Assembly: GCA_947095585.1 (NCBI GenBank)
Contig: OX352763.1
Coordinates: forward strand, 48,874,481-48,938,480
Source of the DNA: Nephrocerus scutellatus
Lineage: Eukaryota; Arthropoda; Insecta; Diptera; Pipunculidae
Direction of reading: 5' to 3'
Length of the DNA stretch: 64,000 bases
Under the pieces are notes generated by a model. The model ran no database searches. It was not told the origin of the DNA and worked only from the letters and a program-made list of their open reading frames with translations. Position 1 is the first letter of the stretch. Each line of letters begins with the position of its first letter. This document shows, one piece after another, positions 1 through 10,663 of this stretch. The translations under genes and the position numbers were made by a program.

Positions 1-821
1 TTCCCTCCAGATCATTCTGGGACGAAGACGCTTACCTGGAAGATAAACATTTATTTTTATATAGACGGGTCAAAAACTAATGACGGAGTCGGCGAAGGTG
101 TTTTTTTACAAAAGCTAAATCTTAGCCTCTCTTTCCGTCTCACTGTTTTCCAGGTTGAAATTAAGGCAATCAGTTAAGCCTTGTCGTGGCTGAAGAGAAA
201 CGTCATATCCGCTAAGGATATCCGTATATTCTCGGATAGCCAAGCTTCACTAAAATCCCTGGAATCAGTCTCTACAAGTTCAATTTTAGCTCTTTACTGC
301 CGTACATCTCTCGTGGAGATGTCGGAGCAGTTCAATATCCACCTGTGTTGGGTACCGGGGCTCAGAGACATTTCGGGTAACTGTATGGCTGACGAACTCG
401 CCAAGCAAGGAACTACACTACCCTTCTTACCTGAATTTGGTTCCATAGGCATCCCAAACGCTACATTCAAATTCTTGTTAAAGCGGGATGCTAACGTAAA
501 AACTCACTGTAGGTGGTCAAACGGTACAACTTGCACAGCGACAAAGCAGATCTGGCCCAAGCTGGATGCGAAACGGTCCAAGTGTTTGATCATTCAAAAA
601 AGATCGCATCGGCGGTATTGTAGGTGTCATCACTGGACACTGTCTCATAGGCAGGCATGCAGCAAGACTGTGAGTCTTCTTGAATGACTTCTGTAGAAGC
701 TGCTTGGATGAGGAGGAGGAGGAGACCCTCGCCCATCTTCTCTATACTAGTCCAGCCCTCGCCCAAAGGCGTAAACTCCATATGAGAGCTTTCTTTTACA
801 GCGACACTTATGATCTCATTG
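1..821 (+). pseudogene. RNase H and zinc-knuckle end of a non-LTR retrotransposon, 5' part
   Basis: This is the C-terminal end of the ORF2 polyprotein of an RNase H-bearing non-LTR retrotransposon (I/LOA/R1-type by domain layout). RNase H would remove RNA during target-primed copying. The frame starts with the motif YIDGSKT near base 58 and continues through FSDSQASL near 232 and a WVPG...ADELAKQG block. An in-frame stop at 175-177 breaks it. Near 680 the frame shifts into a Cys-rich segment, FCRSCLDEEEEETLAHLL. The same protein end is present on the minus strand at 10664-11195, which confirms the family. The coding sequence stops abruptly near 816-821, where a Jockey-clade element is inserted. 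It resumes at about 3359. Confidence 0.85.
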
Positions 822-849
822 TTGTTGTTGTAGCAACTATTAATTCGTG

Positions 850-2424
850 TTAGTCCAAACGTTGGGTTGTTGTGTTTGTGTAGCTGTCGGAACAGTCCAG
901 ACCCAGAAATGCGGCTGCTTCGACAGGCTGTGTCCATAGTGATAGAGGTGTGAGTTCGGTTCGGGTGATCGGGTTTGAGACATGCCAGTAGAATTGTTTG
1001 GCGAGAAGCTCGTTGTGCTCTTTCACTTTAAGCATTTGGGTTTCTTGATGGAGATGGTCCTCATGTGACATGTGGTGGCAGCCAGTGATGATGCGAAGAG
1101 CAGCATTCTGACAGGATTAAAGCTTCTGCCATTGTGTGTGGTAGAGGCGAGGTGTCCAAATGGGTGCCGCATAGTTTAGTACCGATCTGCCAATCGCTTG
1201 ATATGTGGTACGAAGGCTTTTTTTTGTCCTTACCCCATGTACTGCCCGCTAGGGATTTGAGGACTTTATTTCTGGACATGGCTCGTTTGTGAATGTTTCC
1301 CGAGTGAGTCGAAAATGTCAGCAGATTGTCGAATGTGACCCCCAAAATCTTTGGATGTTTGATTGTAGGGATTGTGCCGCCGTGTATTGAGATGTCGAGC
1401 TGTAGGTTGACTTCTTTGGTCCAGGTGGTGAAAAGTGTAGCGGACGATTTTTCTGGAGACAGGATTAGTTTTCGACTGGTAATAATGTCTTCTAGTGTAT
1501 CGAGGTAGGCGTTGATGTTTCTGCAAATGGCGGGGATGTCCTTGCCTGAGGCAAGAATAGTGCAGTCGTCGGCGTACGGTATCAATTTGACTCAGGTAGG
1601 TGGTGCAGGGAGTTTTGCCATGTAGTGGTTGAAGAGTGTCGGTGAAAGGACCCCTCCTTGGGGTAAACCTTGCTTTACTTTCCTGTATAGCGATTTTTTG
1701 TTCCGAAATTCGACGTAGGATTTCCTACCATTAAGGTAGTTGGTAAGCCAACGTTTCGTGGTGTTGTGTGTGACTCTATGATGTCTAGGTCAACGGTGTC
1801 GAATGCCTTAGATAGGTCCAGTGCAACAAGGACAGTGCGGTCACAGGGACGCTGTTGGTTAAGTCCTTGCGAGATGAGTGTTGTGATCTCCGAAAGGGCT
1901 GTGGTTGTGCTGCACTGCTTGCGAAAGACGTGTTGGTGTTCAGCTGACTGGAGTTTGGAATGAAGCTGAGGAAGTAGTATAGCTTCTAGTATTTTCGCTG
2001 TTGGAGACAGGAGAGAAATTGGACGATACGAGGATCCTTGAGCTGCCTGTTTACCGGGCTTGAGTAGGGGAATAATTCTGCCCGTTTTCCAAGGGTCAGG
2101 GATGTCCAATGTTTCAAGTGAGAGGTTAAAGATTTGAGTGAGGTAAGTGATACCTGTTGAGCCCAGTTTTTTGAGCATAATCGTTGCGATTCCATCCGGT
2201 CCAATGGCTTTGGAAGGTTTTACACTGCGTATGGCTTATTCAACTTCGGAGGGAAGTAGAATATGTGAGGTGTTGTCGTTGTCAAGGCTGTGCAACTTCC
2301 TGAGAGTAGAACGCTTGCTCTTGTTACTGTGCGTTGGGTGTTCTATGAACTGGCGGCGGAACATTGAGGAACACTTCCTGGGGCAGTCTTGTTGTGTGCT
2401 GTTGAATGTGATGGCTGTTAGGTC
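850..2424 (-). pseudogene. Jockey reverse transcriptase and C-terminal region, broken
   Basis: Reverse transcriptase of the same element, spread over several frames. Recognisable blocks in order are GPDGIATIMLKKLG, WKTGRIIPLLKPGK, SSYRPISLLSPTAKILE, VALDLSKAFDTVD and the catalytic box PYADDCTILAS (antisense of about 1565-1580). The LDLSKAFDTVD block carries the first catalytic aspartate and YADD the other two. A Jockey-type tail follows (KVKEHNELLAKQFYWH, near 1000). Frame breaks near 2240 and 1600-1680 and between RT and the tail make this a pseudogene. No RNase H follows, in agreement with the Jockey clade. Confidence 0.85.
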
Positions 2425-3358
2425 TCAACGTCTGGTGGTGTTGGAGAGCTCCTTGATAGCTGACCAGAGTTTCTTTGAGCCCCCGTCACAAGATTGAAGG
2501 TACTCCAGCCATTTAGTTTGCCTATGTTTGTTGACTAGGTGATCAATCTCGTGATTTAGTAGATCGATTCTGGTACTTGCGGGGTTGATGCTGCGAATAT
2601 GAGCACGCTCGTTAGCGAGCTGGACTGGTTCTGCTGTGAAGTTAGGCCTAATTGTAGGTATTCTGCCGGCTGGAATGAAACGTGCAGCTGCTCTAATGAC
2701 GATCCGGCAGAAGATCCTTTCACCTGAAATTGCGTTGGTGGCGGGTGGTAACTGTCCCAATTGCCTGTCGACAAACCTAGTAAAACTTGGCCAGTCCGCC
2801 TTAGCATAATTGACAAACGTGCGTTTTTCCGCTGACACAAAGTTATCGGCTTTATCCACAGTAATTATGATCAGGATATGGTCGGAGTTTAACGCTATGT
2901 CTGTTCTCCATGACGTGCTAGCTAATAAAGAGTCGCTTACTATGCTGATGTCTGGGGAGCTGGAACAGATGGCACAGATCCTAGTGGGTGAGTTTTCATT
3001 GATGGTACCAAAGTTTGAATCATCGATTTTCTCGGCAATATGCGTGCCGCGACGATCGTTCTCTAGATTAGAGTGCCAGCAATCATGGTGGGCGTTGAAA
3101 TCCCCGACAATCAGGCGGTTACCGTCTGTTAGTAGATGTTCTAGAGAAGGAAGGTAGCCGGATGTGCAGCATGTTGTTGGTGGAATATAGACATTTGTTA
3201 TTTCGATTAGGGTGTCGTACTTGACTGCAATAGTTTGTGTTTCGAGGTGTAGATCGGGTGTGGTGGGTGCAGGTGTTGGCATGAGTCTGTAGTTGACTGA
3301 GTTGTGCACGATGAACGCAAGACCTCCTCCGCCTCCACTGTTTCTGTCCTTGCGTGAA
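2425..3358 (-). pseudogene. Jockey endonuclease (APE type), N-terminally truncated
   Basis: Apurinic-like endonuclease domain that would nick target DNA. Visible motifs include a GGGGGLAFIVHNS stretch near the truncated start, IVGDFNAHHDCWHS (the catalytic GDFNAHH block) and LNSDHILI (the SDH block). The open frame continues upstream of the element to 3453, but about the first 31 codons are antisense host sequence. The apparent 342-residue protein is therefore a chimera created by the insertion. It ends at 2425, before the reverse transcriptase, so the normal fused ORF is broken here. Confidence 0.82.
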
Positions 3359-3520
3359 TCATTGACATTGGAAGGTCTCCTACGCTTCATACGAAGCTCT
3401 AATTGGTACATCGAGCAGGTGGAAGGAATTTTTCCTGATCCGTGTGGTATCACAATAGACTATTACTGGTCTAAGTGTGTCGGTTCCACTGATAGCCACC
3501 TTAACCTAACCTAACCTAAA
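3359..3520 (+). mobile_element. 3' end of the RNase H non-LTR element, with (CCTAA)n tail
   Basis: This is the continuation of the host element after the Jockey insertion. It encodes the last residues, LLRFIRSSNW, and then the 3' UTR containing tgtggtatcacaa. The same C-terminus (LLRFIRSS) and the same UTR motif are found antisense at 10664-10760. The element ends in a short tandem run of CCTAA units at 3501-3519, which looks like its 3' terminal simple repeat. Confidence 0.75.
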
Positions 3521-3767
3521 GTGAATTTACAATTTTGGTTGCCTTCTAGGATTCGAGAGTTTTACCTTCGGTTTTACAAAGCAAAACTTAATAAAGAAAT
3601 TTTAATTAGTTTTCAAAGGAGCCCTCCTTCGAATTCAATGCTTCCAAAACCTGAATCATGCATAAAAGAAACTGAAAAACTCAACAAGCTTCGTTGGAAT
3701 GGTAAATTACCATCGCTTATAATGTAGTAGTTCCGAACACTCCTCTTTATAATATTAGTAAAGATGA
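3521..3767. other. unassigned stretch
   Basis: Contains a 68-codon open frame at 3521-3727 with no recognisable motif. It lies directly after the 3' tail of a retroelement, so it is probably the old insertion target or another relic. No function is proposed. Confidence 0.3.
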
Positions 3768-4695
3768 AATGTTTTTAAATTCTCTATATTAACTTCACTT
3801 GTCCGTGGCACGAATGTCGGTCGGTCGGCAGTCGTGGAATCTTGCGATCAATTTTTAACCCGTGGGCTTCCATAAAAATATTTTACAAAATTTACTCGAT
3901 TTTCTTCAAATTGTATACGCATGTGTATATCCGATGGGCAACACTTTTTGTAAAAATTTTGGAGACCCCGGGCCCCAGGGTCGTGTGTATCTCCGATGGA
4001 CAACACTTTTTGCAAAAATTTTGGTAGCCCCATAAAAAATTTTCAAAAAAGTTAACCCGATTTTCTTCAAATTTCATACACATGTGTATCTCCGATGGAT
4101 GACATTTTTTAAAAAATACGTTTGTAAATCTCGTGTTAAAATTTTACCTTTCTCTCCTTCCATCTATACCTATAACTTTCCCGTACCTGCCAATAATATA
4201 TCTTAAAAATTTCATACAATTTAGTTTAAAAATGTGGCTGATGTTCCCTGTGTGTAAAATAAAATAACTACTAATCAAACAAATGCAGTTTTCGTGACTC
4301 ATGTGTATAAAATTTGAAGAAAATCGGGTTAATTTTTTAAAGACACCTGTATGCAATTTGTGAAATGGTGACCCCTTGACCCAGGAGTCTGATCACTTCC
4401 AAAATATACCTATTTTGTGCCTATTATGGTATAAAACACCTCCGCAAAGTTTGAACGCAATCGATTCATAAAAACATGCAATTTGTAAAAACAATAAAAA
4501 AAATTCGTATGGTGACCCCTTGACCTAGGAGTCTGACCACTTTCAATATGTGCTTATTAAGTGCCTATTATGGTAGAAAACCCATATGCAAAGTTAGAAC
4601 GCGATCGGTTGAAGGGTTTGGCAGTCCATACCGGACATAAATACATACATACATACATACATGCATACAAAGTTTCACTTTTATATATATAGATT
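3768..4695. repeat. dispersed non-coding repeat, copy 1
   Basis: Begins aaattctctatattaa and ends in (CATA)n followed by aagtttcacttttatatata. Inside are three imperfect copies of an approximately 90-bp block with the phrase cgattttcttcaaat...catgtgtat...cgatgg (3895, 3985, 4060). Two copies of a block beginning tggtgaccccttgac follow (4368 and 4512). The left part recurs at 9075-9420, so this is a dispersed family. It carries no coding capacity. The layout could fit a non-autonomous Helitron/Helentron-like element, but no conclusive termini are visible. Confidence 0.55.
4640..4672. repeat. CATA microsatellite
   Basis: Short run of atac/cata tetranucleotides near the right end of the dispersed repeat, with one interruption (atgc). 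Confidence 0.8.
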
Positions 4696-4989
4696 AAATT
4701 TAAATTATAGCTACAGCATTCAAATTAAAAAATAAAATTTAAAAAATACATAATATTAATTTAAAACAAAACTTGGTTGTATACAATGTTTTTAATTTAA
4801 CCTTCAAGAGCAAGAATAAATAAGTGAACCCACCCTAGAGAAAGCTAAATAAAGTTGTCCATGGTAAAAACATGGCTATCGTAAATCTATACTCCGCAGT
4901 ACTTAAAAACACAAGTTTTACTGGAAATTGCAATCTTTAAAATTTAAAAGGTAGATTCATCAAAATTAGTGTTATACGAACAAATTTAA
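4696..4989. other. AT-rich stretch with no gene seen
   Basis: No open frame, repeat or motif of note. It separates the dispersed repeat from the reverse-transcriptase relic. Confidence 0.6.
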
Positions 4990-5625
4990 GACGAGCCAGA
5001 AATGATTGCAATGCCCATCTTCGGCGAGTCAAATTCGACTACGACCAAAAATTGAGGCAAAAAATACTACAATGCCTCAAAGACAGTAAAAATTTTTGTC
5101 ATTCGTGAAAAGAATCAAAAATACTGCCTCGTCGTCGATTCCAACGCTCATTTATAATGACATTCCAGTTGTCAGCTTTAAAGACAAGGACAATCTGTTT
5201 GCTGCGAATTTCGTTGTGCAGTTGCTAGAGTTTTAAACGATCTCAAAACTCACAAATCCGCAGGGCCAGATGGTATTTCCCAATAGTTCTGAAGCGGTGT
5301 TCCTCTAAGCTGGCATTACCATTGCGTAAGCTTTTCCATCTATCCTATTCTTCTGGACTCTTCCCTAGAAAATGGAAAACAGCGTTTGTCCAGCCCTTAC
5401 CCAAAAATCCGTCGAATGTCAAAAAGCCGTCGTCTTCTTCTTCGTACCGACCCACTTATATCAATTCATTCCAAAGTCATGGAAACGCTGAACAATTTTC
5501 AGCTCAAGAAATATCTTGAAACCAACAAAATCCTTAGTGACCGGCAGTATGGATTTCGTGGGCAACGTTCTACTGGTGATTTGATTGTATATCACACCGA
5601 ACAGTGTAAGCGGTTGTAATGATTT
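4990..5625 (+). pseudogene. non-LTR reverse transcriptase relic
   Basis: A fragment of a non-LTR ORF2 upstream of the catalytic box. In pieces it encodes a segment with NDLKTHKSAGPDGIS, then LFHLSYSSGLFPRKWKTAFVQPLPK, an SYRP box, and IHSKVMETLNNFQLKKYL...ILSDRQYGFRGQRST. These are the conserved early reverse transcriptase blocks (xGPDGI, KxAxVxPxPK, YRPI, QxGFRxxxST). At least two frame changes and several stops separate them. The catalytic YxDD block is absent because the sequence ends just before the mariner element at 5637. Clade assignment (Jockey/CR1-like) is uncertain. Confidence 0.75.
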
Positions 5626-5636
5626 TTTTATATATA

Positions 5637-6950
5637 CAGGGTGACTGACACGAAGTGTTACCAAAACAAAGCGCCACCGAATTTTTATTTTTTGATGAAT
5701 TTTATTAAATAAAAGTAAAAAATGTTCACAAATATTTAAATTTTCGAATTGCATTAGCAGTTTTCAATTTGGCCACCCTTAGCCGCGATTATGGCCTTCA
5801 AACGGCCGAAAAAGCTATTGCATGCAGCACGAAAGTGGCTCTGCGGTATTTTGGCCCATTCCCGGCGATGCGCTTGCTTGAGATGATCGACACTTTGGTA
5901 TTTTTTTGTCCCAACCTTGCTCTTCAAAATACCCCAAACCGAGAAATCTAGCGGATTTGCATCCGGTGAATTTGGTGGCCATTGGGCAGGGGAAATGAAC
6001 CGCGGAACGTTGTTTCTCAGCCAATCTTGATTGACGCGCGCTTTATGACTCGGCGCCGAGTCCGGTTGAAATGTCCAGGCTCTGCGGCCGAAATGTTTTT
6101 GTGCCCAAGGCTTCAACGCTCCCTCCAACACATGATCCCGATAAATTTGAGCATTTATCTTATTCCACGGTCCAAAAAACGAGCGGTGAACGGCTTTCGG
6201 CCGTTACGGCGACCCAAACCATCACCATCGGCGGCGCTTGGTTTCGAGTGGCAATCCGTTGGTCCAAATTTTCAGTAAAACGGCCGGGAAAGTAAATCCG
6301 GTCGTTTTGCTTGTTCACATATTGCTCAATAACAAACGGTGACTCATCGGAGAAAACCAAATTCGGCAAGTCGCCGCTTTCGTGCAAGCGTAACAACTCC
6401 TTTGCTCTTTTCTCTCTAACTTTTTTTTTGAGCATCGGTGAGACCATGCGTTTTTTGGAATTTCAAGGCCTTTAGTCCAAGATGATCTTTCAATATGTGC
6501 TGCATCCGTTCGAGTGAAATGTTCGCCTCACGAGCCATTTTTCTGCCGCTACGGTGCGGATTCCGAGCCAATTTGGCCTTCACTTTCCGAATGATATCCG
6601 GCGATGTTGCAGTGCGTTTTGGTCCACCACCATGGCGTTTTGCAATGCTGCCAGTATCGTTATAACGATTTACGGTGCGATACACAAACATTTTATTCAC
6701 ATACAGATGTTTGAACTGGTTAACAATCTGCGGCTGTGGTTTTCCAGCCAAAAATAGAGCAATCACAATATTACGCTTGAATTCGATTACGGATAACTTT
6801 TTTCTGAATATTTCCCACTAAAATGCTTTTGTACGCTTGTAAACAATGGAATGAACTGTCATTAGTGATTAGAAATTTGAGCGCTCTGTTATCACTGGTT
6901 TGACAGCAATGACAGTCTGAAGTTGGTAACACTTCCTGTCGGTCACCCAG
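5637..6950 (-). mobile_element. mariner-like DNA transposon, full length, inactive
   Basis: A 1,314-bp element with terminal inverted repeats of about 28 bp. The left end reads CAGGGTGACTGACACGAAGT and the right end, read inward, CTGGGTGACCGACAGGAAGT. Both lie next to TA dinucleotides, the mariner target duplication. Length and termini fit the Tc1/mariner superfamily. It sits at the end of a non-LTR relic. Confidence 0.9.
5757..6766 (-). pseudogene. mariner transposase, frameshifted (DD37D)
   Basis: Transposase that would cut and paste the element at TA sites. The N-terminal paired helix-turn-helix region is seen as QIVNQFKHLYVNKMFVYRTV and a GGGPKRTAT linker. The catalytic aspartates lie in LVFSDESPF, TFQPDSAPSHKA and SPDANPLDFSVW. 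I count 37 residues between the second and third, so it is D37D (maT-like) rather than the D34D of classic mariners. It is split into three frames (6766-6416, 6447-6160, 6131-5754). Two frameshifts, one in a lysine-rich run near 6425 and one near 6155, make it non-functional. Confidence 0.88.
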
Positions 6951-8440
6951 TATATATTTATAGGTCCATCAGACTCTTGTGACAATGAGTAGTTCATCAT
7001 TATTCCGATGTTAGAAACATATGACGACGATTATACCTGTTGATGTGGTACTTGGAGCAGTTTGTTTGGAGTGATGATCGGCGGAGTGCACGCCTAGCGA
7101 TTCTCTTGCTTAAGCGTGCACTTTACTTGGTGGGGGAGGAGGAAAAAAGGAACAAGAAGGATATTCTGGAAAAGAAACCCAAGGCGAAGGAAAGCACCTA
7201 GCACAGTAAGAAGATCTAAAAGAAATAACATAACCGTACGAAAATAAACCCTGTGGGCGCGACCACTAAAGTCTCTGTGGACCCATTCGTGGTTCGGGAC
7301 GAGAAGTTCTTCAAAGATTACGTCTGAATTCGAATTCATCGTCTTATTACTCCTCTGGGCACGGCTACCCTCTGAAACACGAAAAAAAACGAGAGAAATT
7401 GACCATGTTTGAGACAATTTAATACTCCATGGGGTCAAAAGTTAGGCATGAATTAAAAAAAATAGTTTTATTCTTTTAATTTCAACTTCTTTATTAATCT
7501 TGGCTTATTAACCTTTACGTATACCTAGGGTTAAATTATGTGACACCTTTACAGTATTAACATATTTACTGCGTCCTTAATTAATACTGCGTTTTGCTTA
7601 CAAATCCAACAAAAAAAAAACGATTTTTACTACTATCTGGATTTTTAGCCAGAAAAGAGAGTAACTTAGAACTATTGTTGAATTATATGGCATCTTCACA
7701 GTATTTACATATTTACTCTGCCCTTAATTAATACTGGGTCTTTTTTCTATCTTTATCTCTAACACGAAAGAGATGGGGAGAAAGAGAGATTGTTCATTAC
7801 GAAGGTAAAACCAGACAACAACAACATTTTTGTAACCATGTTTAAAGATAAGAGAATCAAAAATGCTACTTACATGAACATAAAATCCTGATCGTGTCCT
7901 CCAGCAGCTCTGACAAATTCGACGTACTGGTTTCTTTATCTAAACATAAGGGAGGGTAAAGCAAGTGTTAAGGAATCATAAGGAACCGCTCTCTCGCCAC
8001 AGATTAGCCCATGGAATCCTGGTCCGAAAATTTCTCATTGATAAAAAAATTTAAGCCTTTTTTTCTTTAGGGCTATTTAATGTTCGCCACCCATGGGAAC
8101 ATGGTAAGTTTTTTTGCATTGCATTGCACATAGCATTGGCTTAAATATTTGCAGGACAAAAACTGAACACTTAATATATTTTTATAACGCCGTTTCCTAG
8201 GAGAAGTCTGCGGGTGACGCACACAAAAAGTAAATTCTCGCGAAATTCATCCCAAAAAAACAAAAAAACGGAAATTCATAGTACTTGTTGTGTGTCCTTA
8301 GTCCTTAATAAATAATTAGATGAAATCAAAACTAAACTAAGACAACGTTCCCGTTCCCGTTGTTCTTTTATGTTTCATAGTTTTAGGAGAGACAAAAATT
8401 TTGACTCCAGAATTTGAAGCGAATAATGAAAGGACCAGAA
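6951..8440. other. non-coding stretch with a short direct duplication
   Basis: No transposon gene recognised. A block of about 60 bp is duplicated (7535-7594 and 7680-7739), with the shared phrases acagtatt, acatatttact and ccttaattaatactg. The minus-strand open frame at 7094-7438 lacks any recognisable motif, and I do not call it a gene. A sequence resembling an exon end plus splice donor (acatggtaagttttt) lies near 8101-8115, and a similar one (acaaggtaagtttttt) near 10051-10066. Confidence 0.5.
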
Positions 8441-8475
8441 GGCCGATTTCGGTCGCAAATGAGTCTAGACTCCTG
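8441..8475 (+). repeat. 35-bp inverted repeat, left arm
   Basis: Begins ggccgattt and ends gtctagactcctg. Its reverse complement occurs at 9846-9880 with one mismatch (34/35). Confidence 0.9.
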
Positions 8476-9074
8476 AAGGTGAGATGTCATTTTCGTATAT
8501 GTACGAGGTGTATAGCATACAATTTTATTGTTGTGTTATGTTTTTTCTTTCTTTGGGTTAGTGTAAATTTAATGACAGAAAGTAGTAAAATCTTGTACAT
8601 AATTGCCGAATCGGTTCACTCTTGCCTCATGCAGTAGTTTAGCCACATGCTGGCGACTACGTGAAAAGTCTTTATCTGTCAAAATTGCTTATGACCAGTG
8701 CTGCTGCTAAATTGCAATCAAGGTATTATACTACTATTTCATTAGCCGCACTATTATACTACCTTAAACCTAATTATACTACTTTTATGAAGTAATTCTA
8801 AATCGAAACGATACCAAATTTATTTGATTTTTTAGCAAAAAAAATGGTTTCTTTTACAATTACATGTTATTAAGTCTGTAAATTTCTCTCCGAACTATCA
8901 ATAATTATTATAAAGGAATTTTTACATTTCCCAAAAATTATATTGACCAAGAATGTATGTCAAAAAATAAACAAAACACAAATAACAAAATTTGGTATTT
9001 TATTTCAATTGATGCCTTTGCTTCCAAATTGAAAGCCAAATACTATTATATAATATACTAAGAAACCGACAAGT
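8476..9074. other. non-coding stretch inside the inverted repeat
   Basis: AT-rich with tattatactact-type phrases (8730-8790). No gene seen. A weaker inverted similarity to 9720-9770 (cagtgctgctg motif) suggests that the inverted repeat extends inward in degraded form. Confidence 0.4.
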
Positions 9075-9420
9075 TTTTAAATTCTCTATATTAATTTTAC
9101 TTGCCCGTGTGTTTGTGGGTTTGTGGGCTTGTGGATTTGTCATGGATTCTTGCGATCAATTTTTAACCCACTTCCTACAGCCCGATTTTATTGAAATTTG
9201 GCACACATGTGTATTTCCGGAGACAACACTTTCTATTAAATTTTGAGGCCCTGCGGGGTCGGGGGGCTCCCATACAAAAATTTACCCGATTTTCTTCAAA
9301 TTTTACACACATGTGTATACCTAATAAACAATACTTTTTCTAAAATTTGGTAGTGATCGGGTCCCGGGTTCGGATTTTTGTAAAATCTTTGTATGATTTT
9401 GTTTTCGGATATATAATACA
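9075..9420. repeat. dispersed non-coding repeat, copy 2 (partial)
   Basis: Shares the left-end sequence aaattctctatattaa, the phrase tcttgcgatcaatttttaac and the cgattttcttcaaat...catgtgtat block with 3768-4100. It lacks the right half of copy 1. Confidence 0.7.
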
Positions 9421-9845
9421 CAAAATAAACGTCGGTTTATTTGTTATATTTTGGTACTTTATTTAAGGCATTTGTATTTAGTTGTTGTAATGTAGTAAAA
9501 TAATAAAAGTATAAGTACATCATCGTACTTGTGTAGACATTATGAAACACAGGAATATAAGCATGGAATAATTTATTTTGTGCAATTGCAAAAAAGGGCG
9601 AAAAATCAATCACAAAATATTTATATAATTTAAAAGGCTTTTTTGTTTTCTGTTGGAACTATTTTTACAAATATTTTTATCGTATAATCCAGTATACTTC
9701 CAAAAAGCCGATAATATACTCCGCTCTAAAAATGTAAACCAGCAGCACTGTTCTTGACATAAAAGCAAAATCAAATCATGCGCATGCGTCAAAACGTCGT
9801 ACCACTACACATAACATCTACTTACACCACAAACTTGCGGTTGTT
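9421..9845. other. non-coding AT-rich stretch
   Basis: No gene recognised. Bounded on the right by the inverted-repeat arm. Confidence 0.5.
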
Positions 9846-9880
9846 CAGGAGTCTAGACTCATTTGCGACCCAAATCGGCC
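9846..9880 (-). repeat. 35-bp inverted repeat, right arm
   Basis: Reverse complement of 8441-8475 with a single difference. The two arms are 1,370 bp apart. Confidence 0.9.
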
Positions 9881-10109
9881 CCCAGGTGCACATCGTTCCA
9901 GGGGATTCGTGAAGTTCCATCCTAGGCATAGTGGGAAGCCTTTCTTTTTGTTCTTGTTTCCTATGCCGCTTACAATCCTTTGCACTAGTGGCCATTTTGT
10001 CATGCAGCGTGATGCGTCATAAATAATTCGCAAAATATTACCACACATGGGCACAAGGTAAGTTTTTTATGTTTTTTTTTTTTGAGGCTCCGAGTATTTT
10101 TTTGTTTTC

Positions 10110-10370
10110 ATAAATTTTCATAAATAAATTGTGCCTCAATATCATTTCCTTCTTTGGCTTGGGAACGCATAATTTCCCGTAATATATGAACTAAATTGCC
10201 TGGTGTGTCTCGTTCATAAATTTGTTTTAATGCTGTCAATGCGTCTTTGGTTGTTGTGTGTTTCGAATGTGCCTAATTTGACTGTCTTCAATGGACAATG
10301 CAATTGTTGCATGAGCCTTTTCATCATTCCGATTTGTGGAGGCGACTACCATGTAAAATGCCCAGTAGTC
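10110..10370 (-). pseudogene. copia-type gag fragment
   Basis: Minus-strand fragment in two frames. The upstream piece reads NRNDEKAHATIALSIEDSQI and the downstream piece DALTALKQIYERDTPGNL, then EIMRSQAKEGNDIEAQF. This order (a DxKAxxxIxLSI block, then a W/L-x-x-L-x-x-Y-E-R block) is that of the Gag polypeptide of Ty1/copia elements. A frameshift near 10255 and lost flanks make it a relic. No copia protease, integrase or RT is seen nearby. Confidence 0.7.
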
Positions 10371-10380
10371 ACCACAATAA

Positions 10381-10663
10381 TGTATAGCAATTGCTACTGG
10401 TTGCACAAAATTGAGCGTGATTTTTTTTACGATTTGGCGACGACCAAAGGCGAATCAATGGGAAAAACCCGGTTGGTTAGCGAAAATTCCTATACTGGAT
10501 GCCTGTTGAGTTCTGGCCTTGAAGTCAAGCGAACGAACGATTGTTCCGCTCTCGATACGCATGAGTGTTAGTGTCGGTACCATGGTATGAACATTTTTTT
10601 GTTCCTCTCGCTCCCGCTTTTCGTGACACATGTTAGCATCGCCTCATAGCATCGCGATGACGA
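10381..10663 (+). repeat. 283-bp dispersed repeat, copy A
   Basis: Begins tgtatagcaattgctactgg and ends cgatgacgaccagt. The same sequence, with small indels, is found at 44791-45057, where it directly follows a Ty3/gypsy pol. The TGTA start and that position suggest the 5' portion of an LTR. Here it is isolated between a copia gag relic and an RNase H relic. Confidence 0.75.

Larger units (their letters stand above)
816..3364 (-). mobile_element. Jockey-clade non-LTR retrotransposon, 5'-truncated, nested
   Basis: A minus-strand non-LTR element encoding endonuclease then reverse transcriptase, without RNase H, as in the Jockey clade. It interrupts the RNase H element. The host reads gatct...cattgacatt across the junction, matching the undisturbed copy near 10760. 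The hexamer tcattg occurs on both sides (816-821 and 3359-3364) and is the likely target-site duplication. The 3' end carries a short (CAA)n-like tail, seen on the plus strand as ttgttgttg at 820-830. The 5' end is missing, because the endonuclease begins mid-domain. Truncation at the 5' end is usual for this class. Confidence 0.85.

Noticed and set aside
3501..3519. Telomeric TTAGG repeat
   Set aside because: Only about four units, attached to the 3' end of a retroelement. Not evidence of a telomere.
3842..4083. Overlapping short ORFs on both strands
   Set aside because: They follow the internal duplication of a non-coding repeat; peptide similarity between them reflects the repeat.
7094..7438. 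114-codon minus-strand ORF
   Set aside because: No motif, no start context of note, and the surrounding sequence is non-coding repeat.
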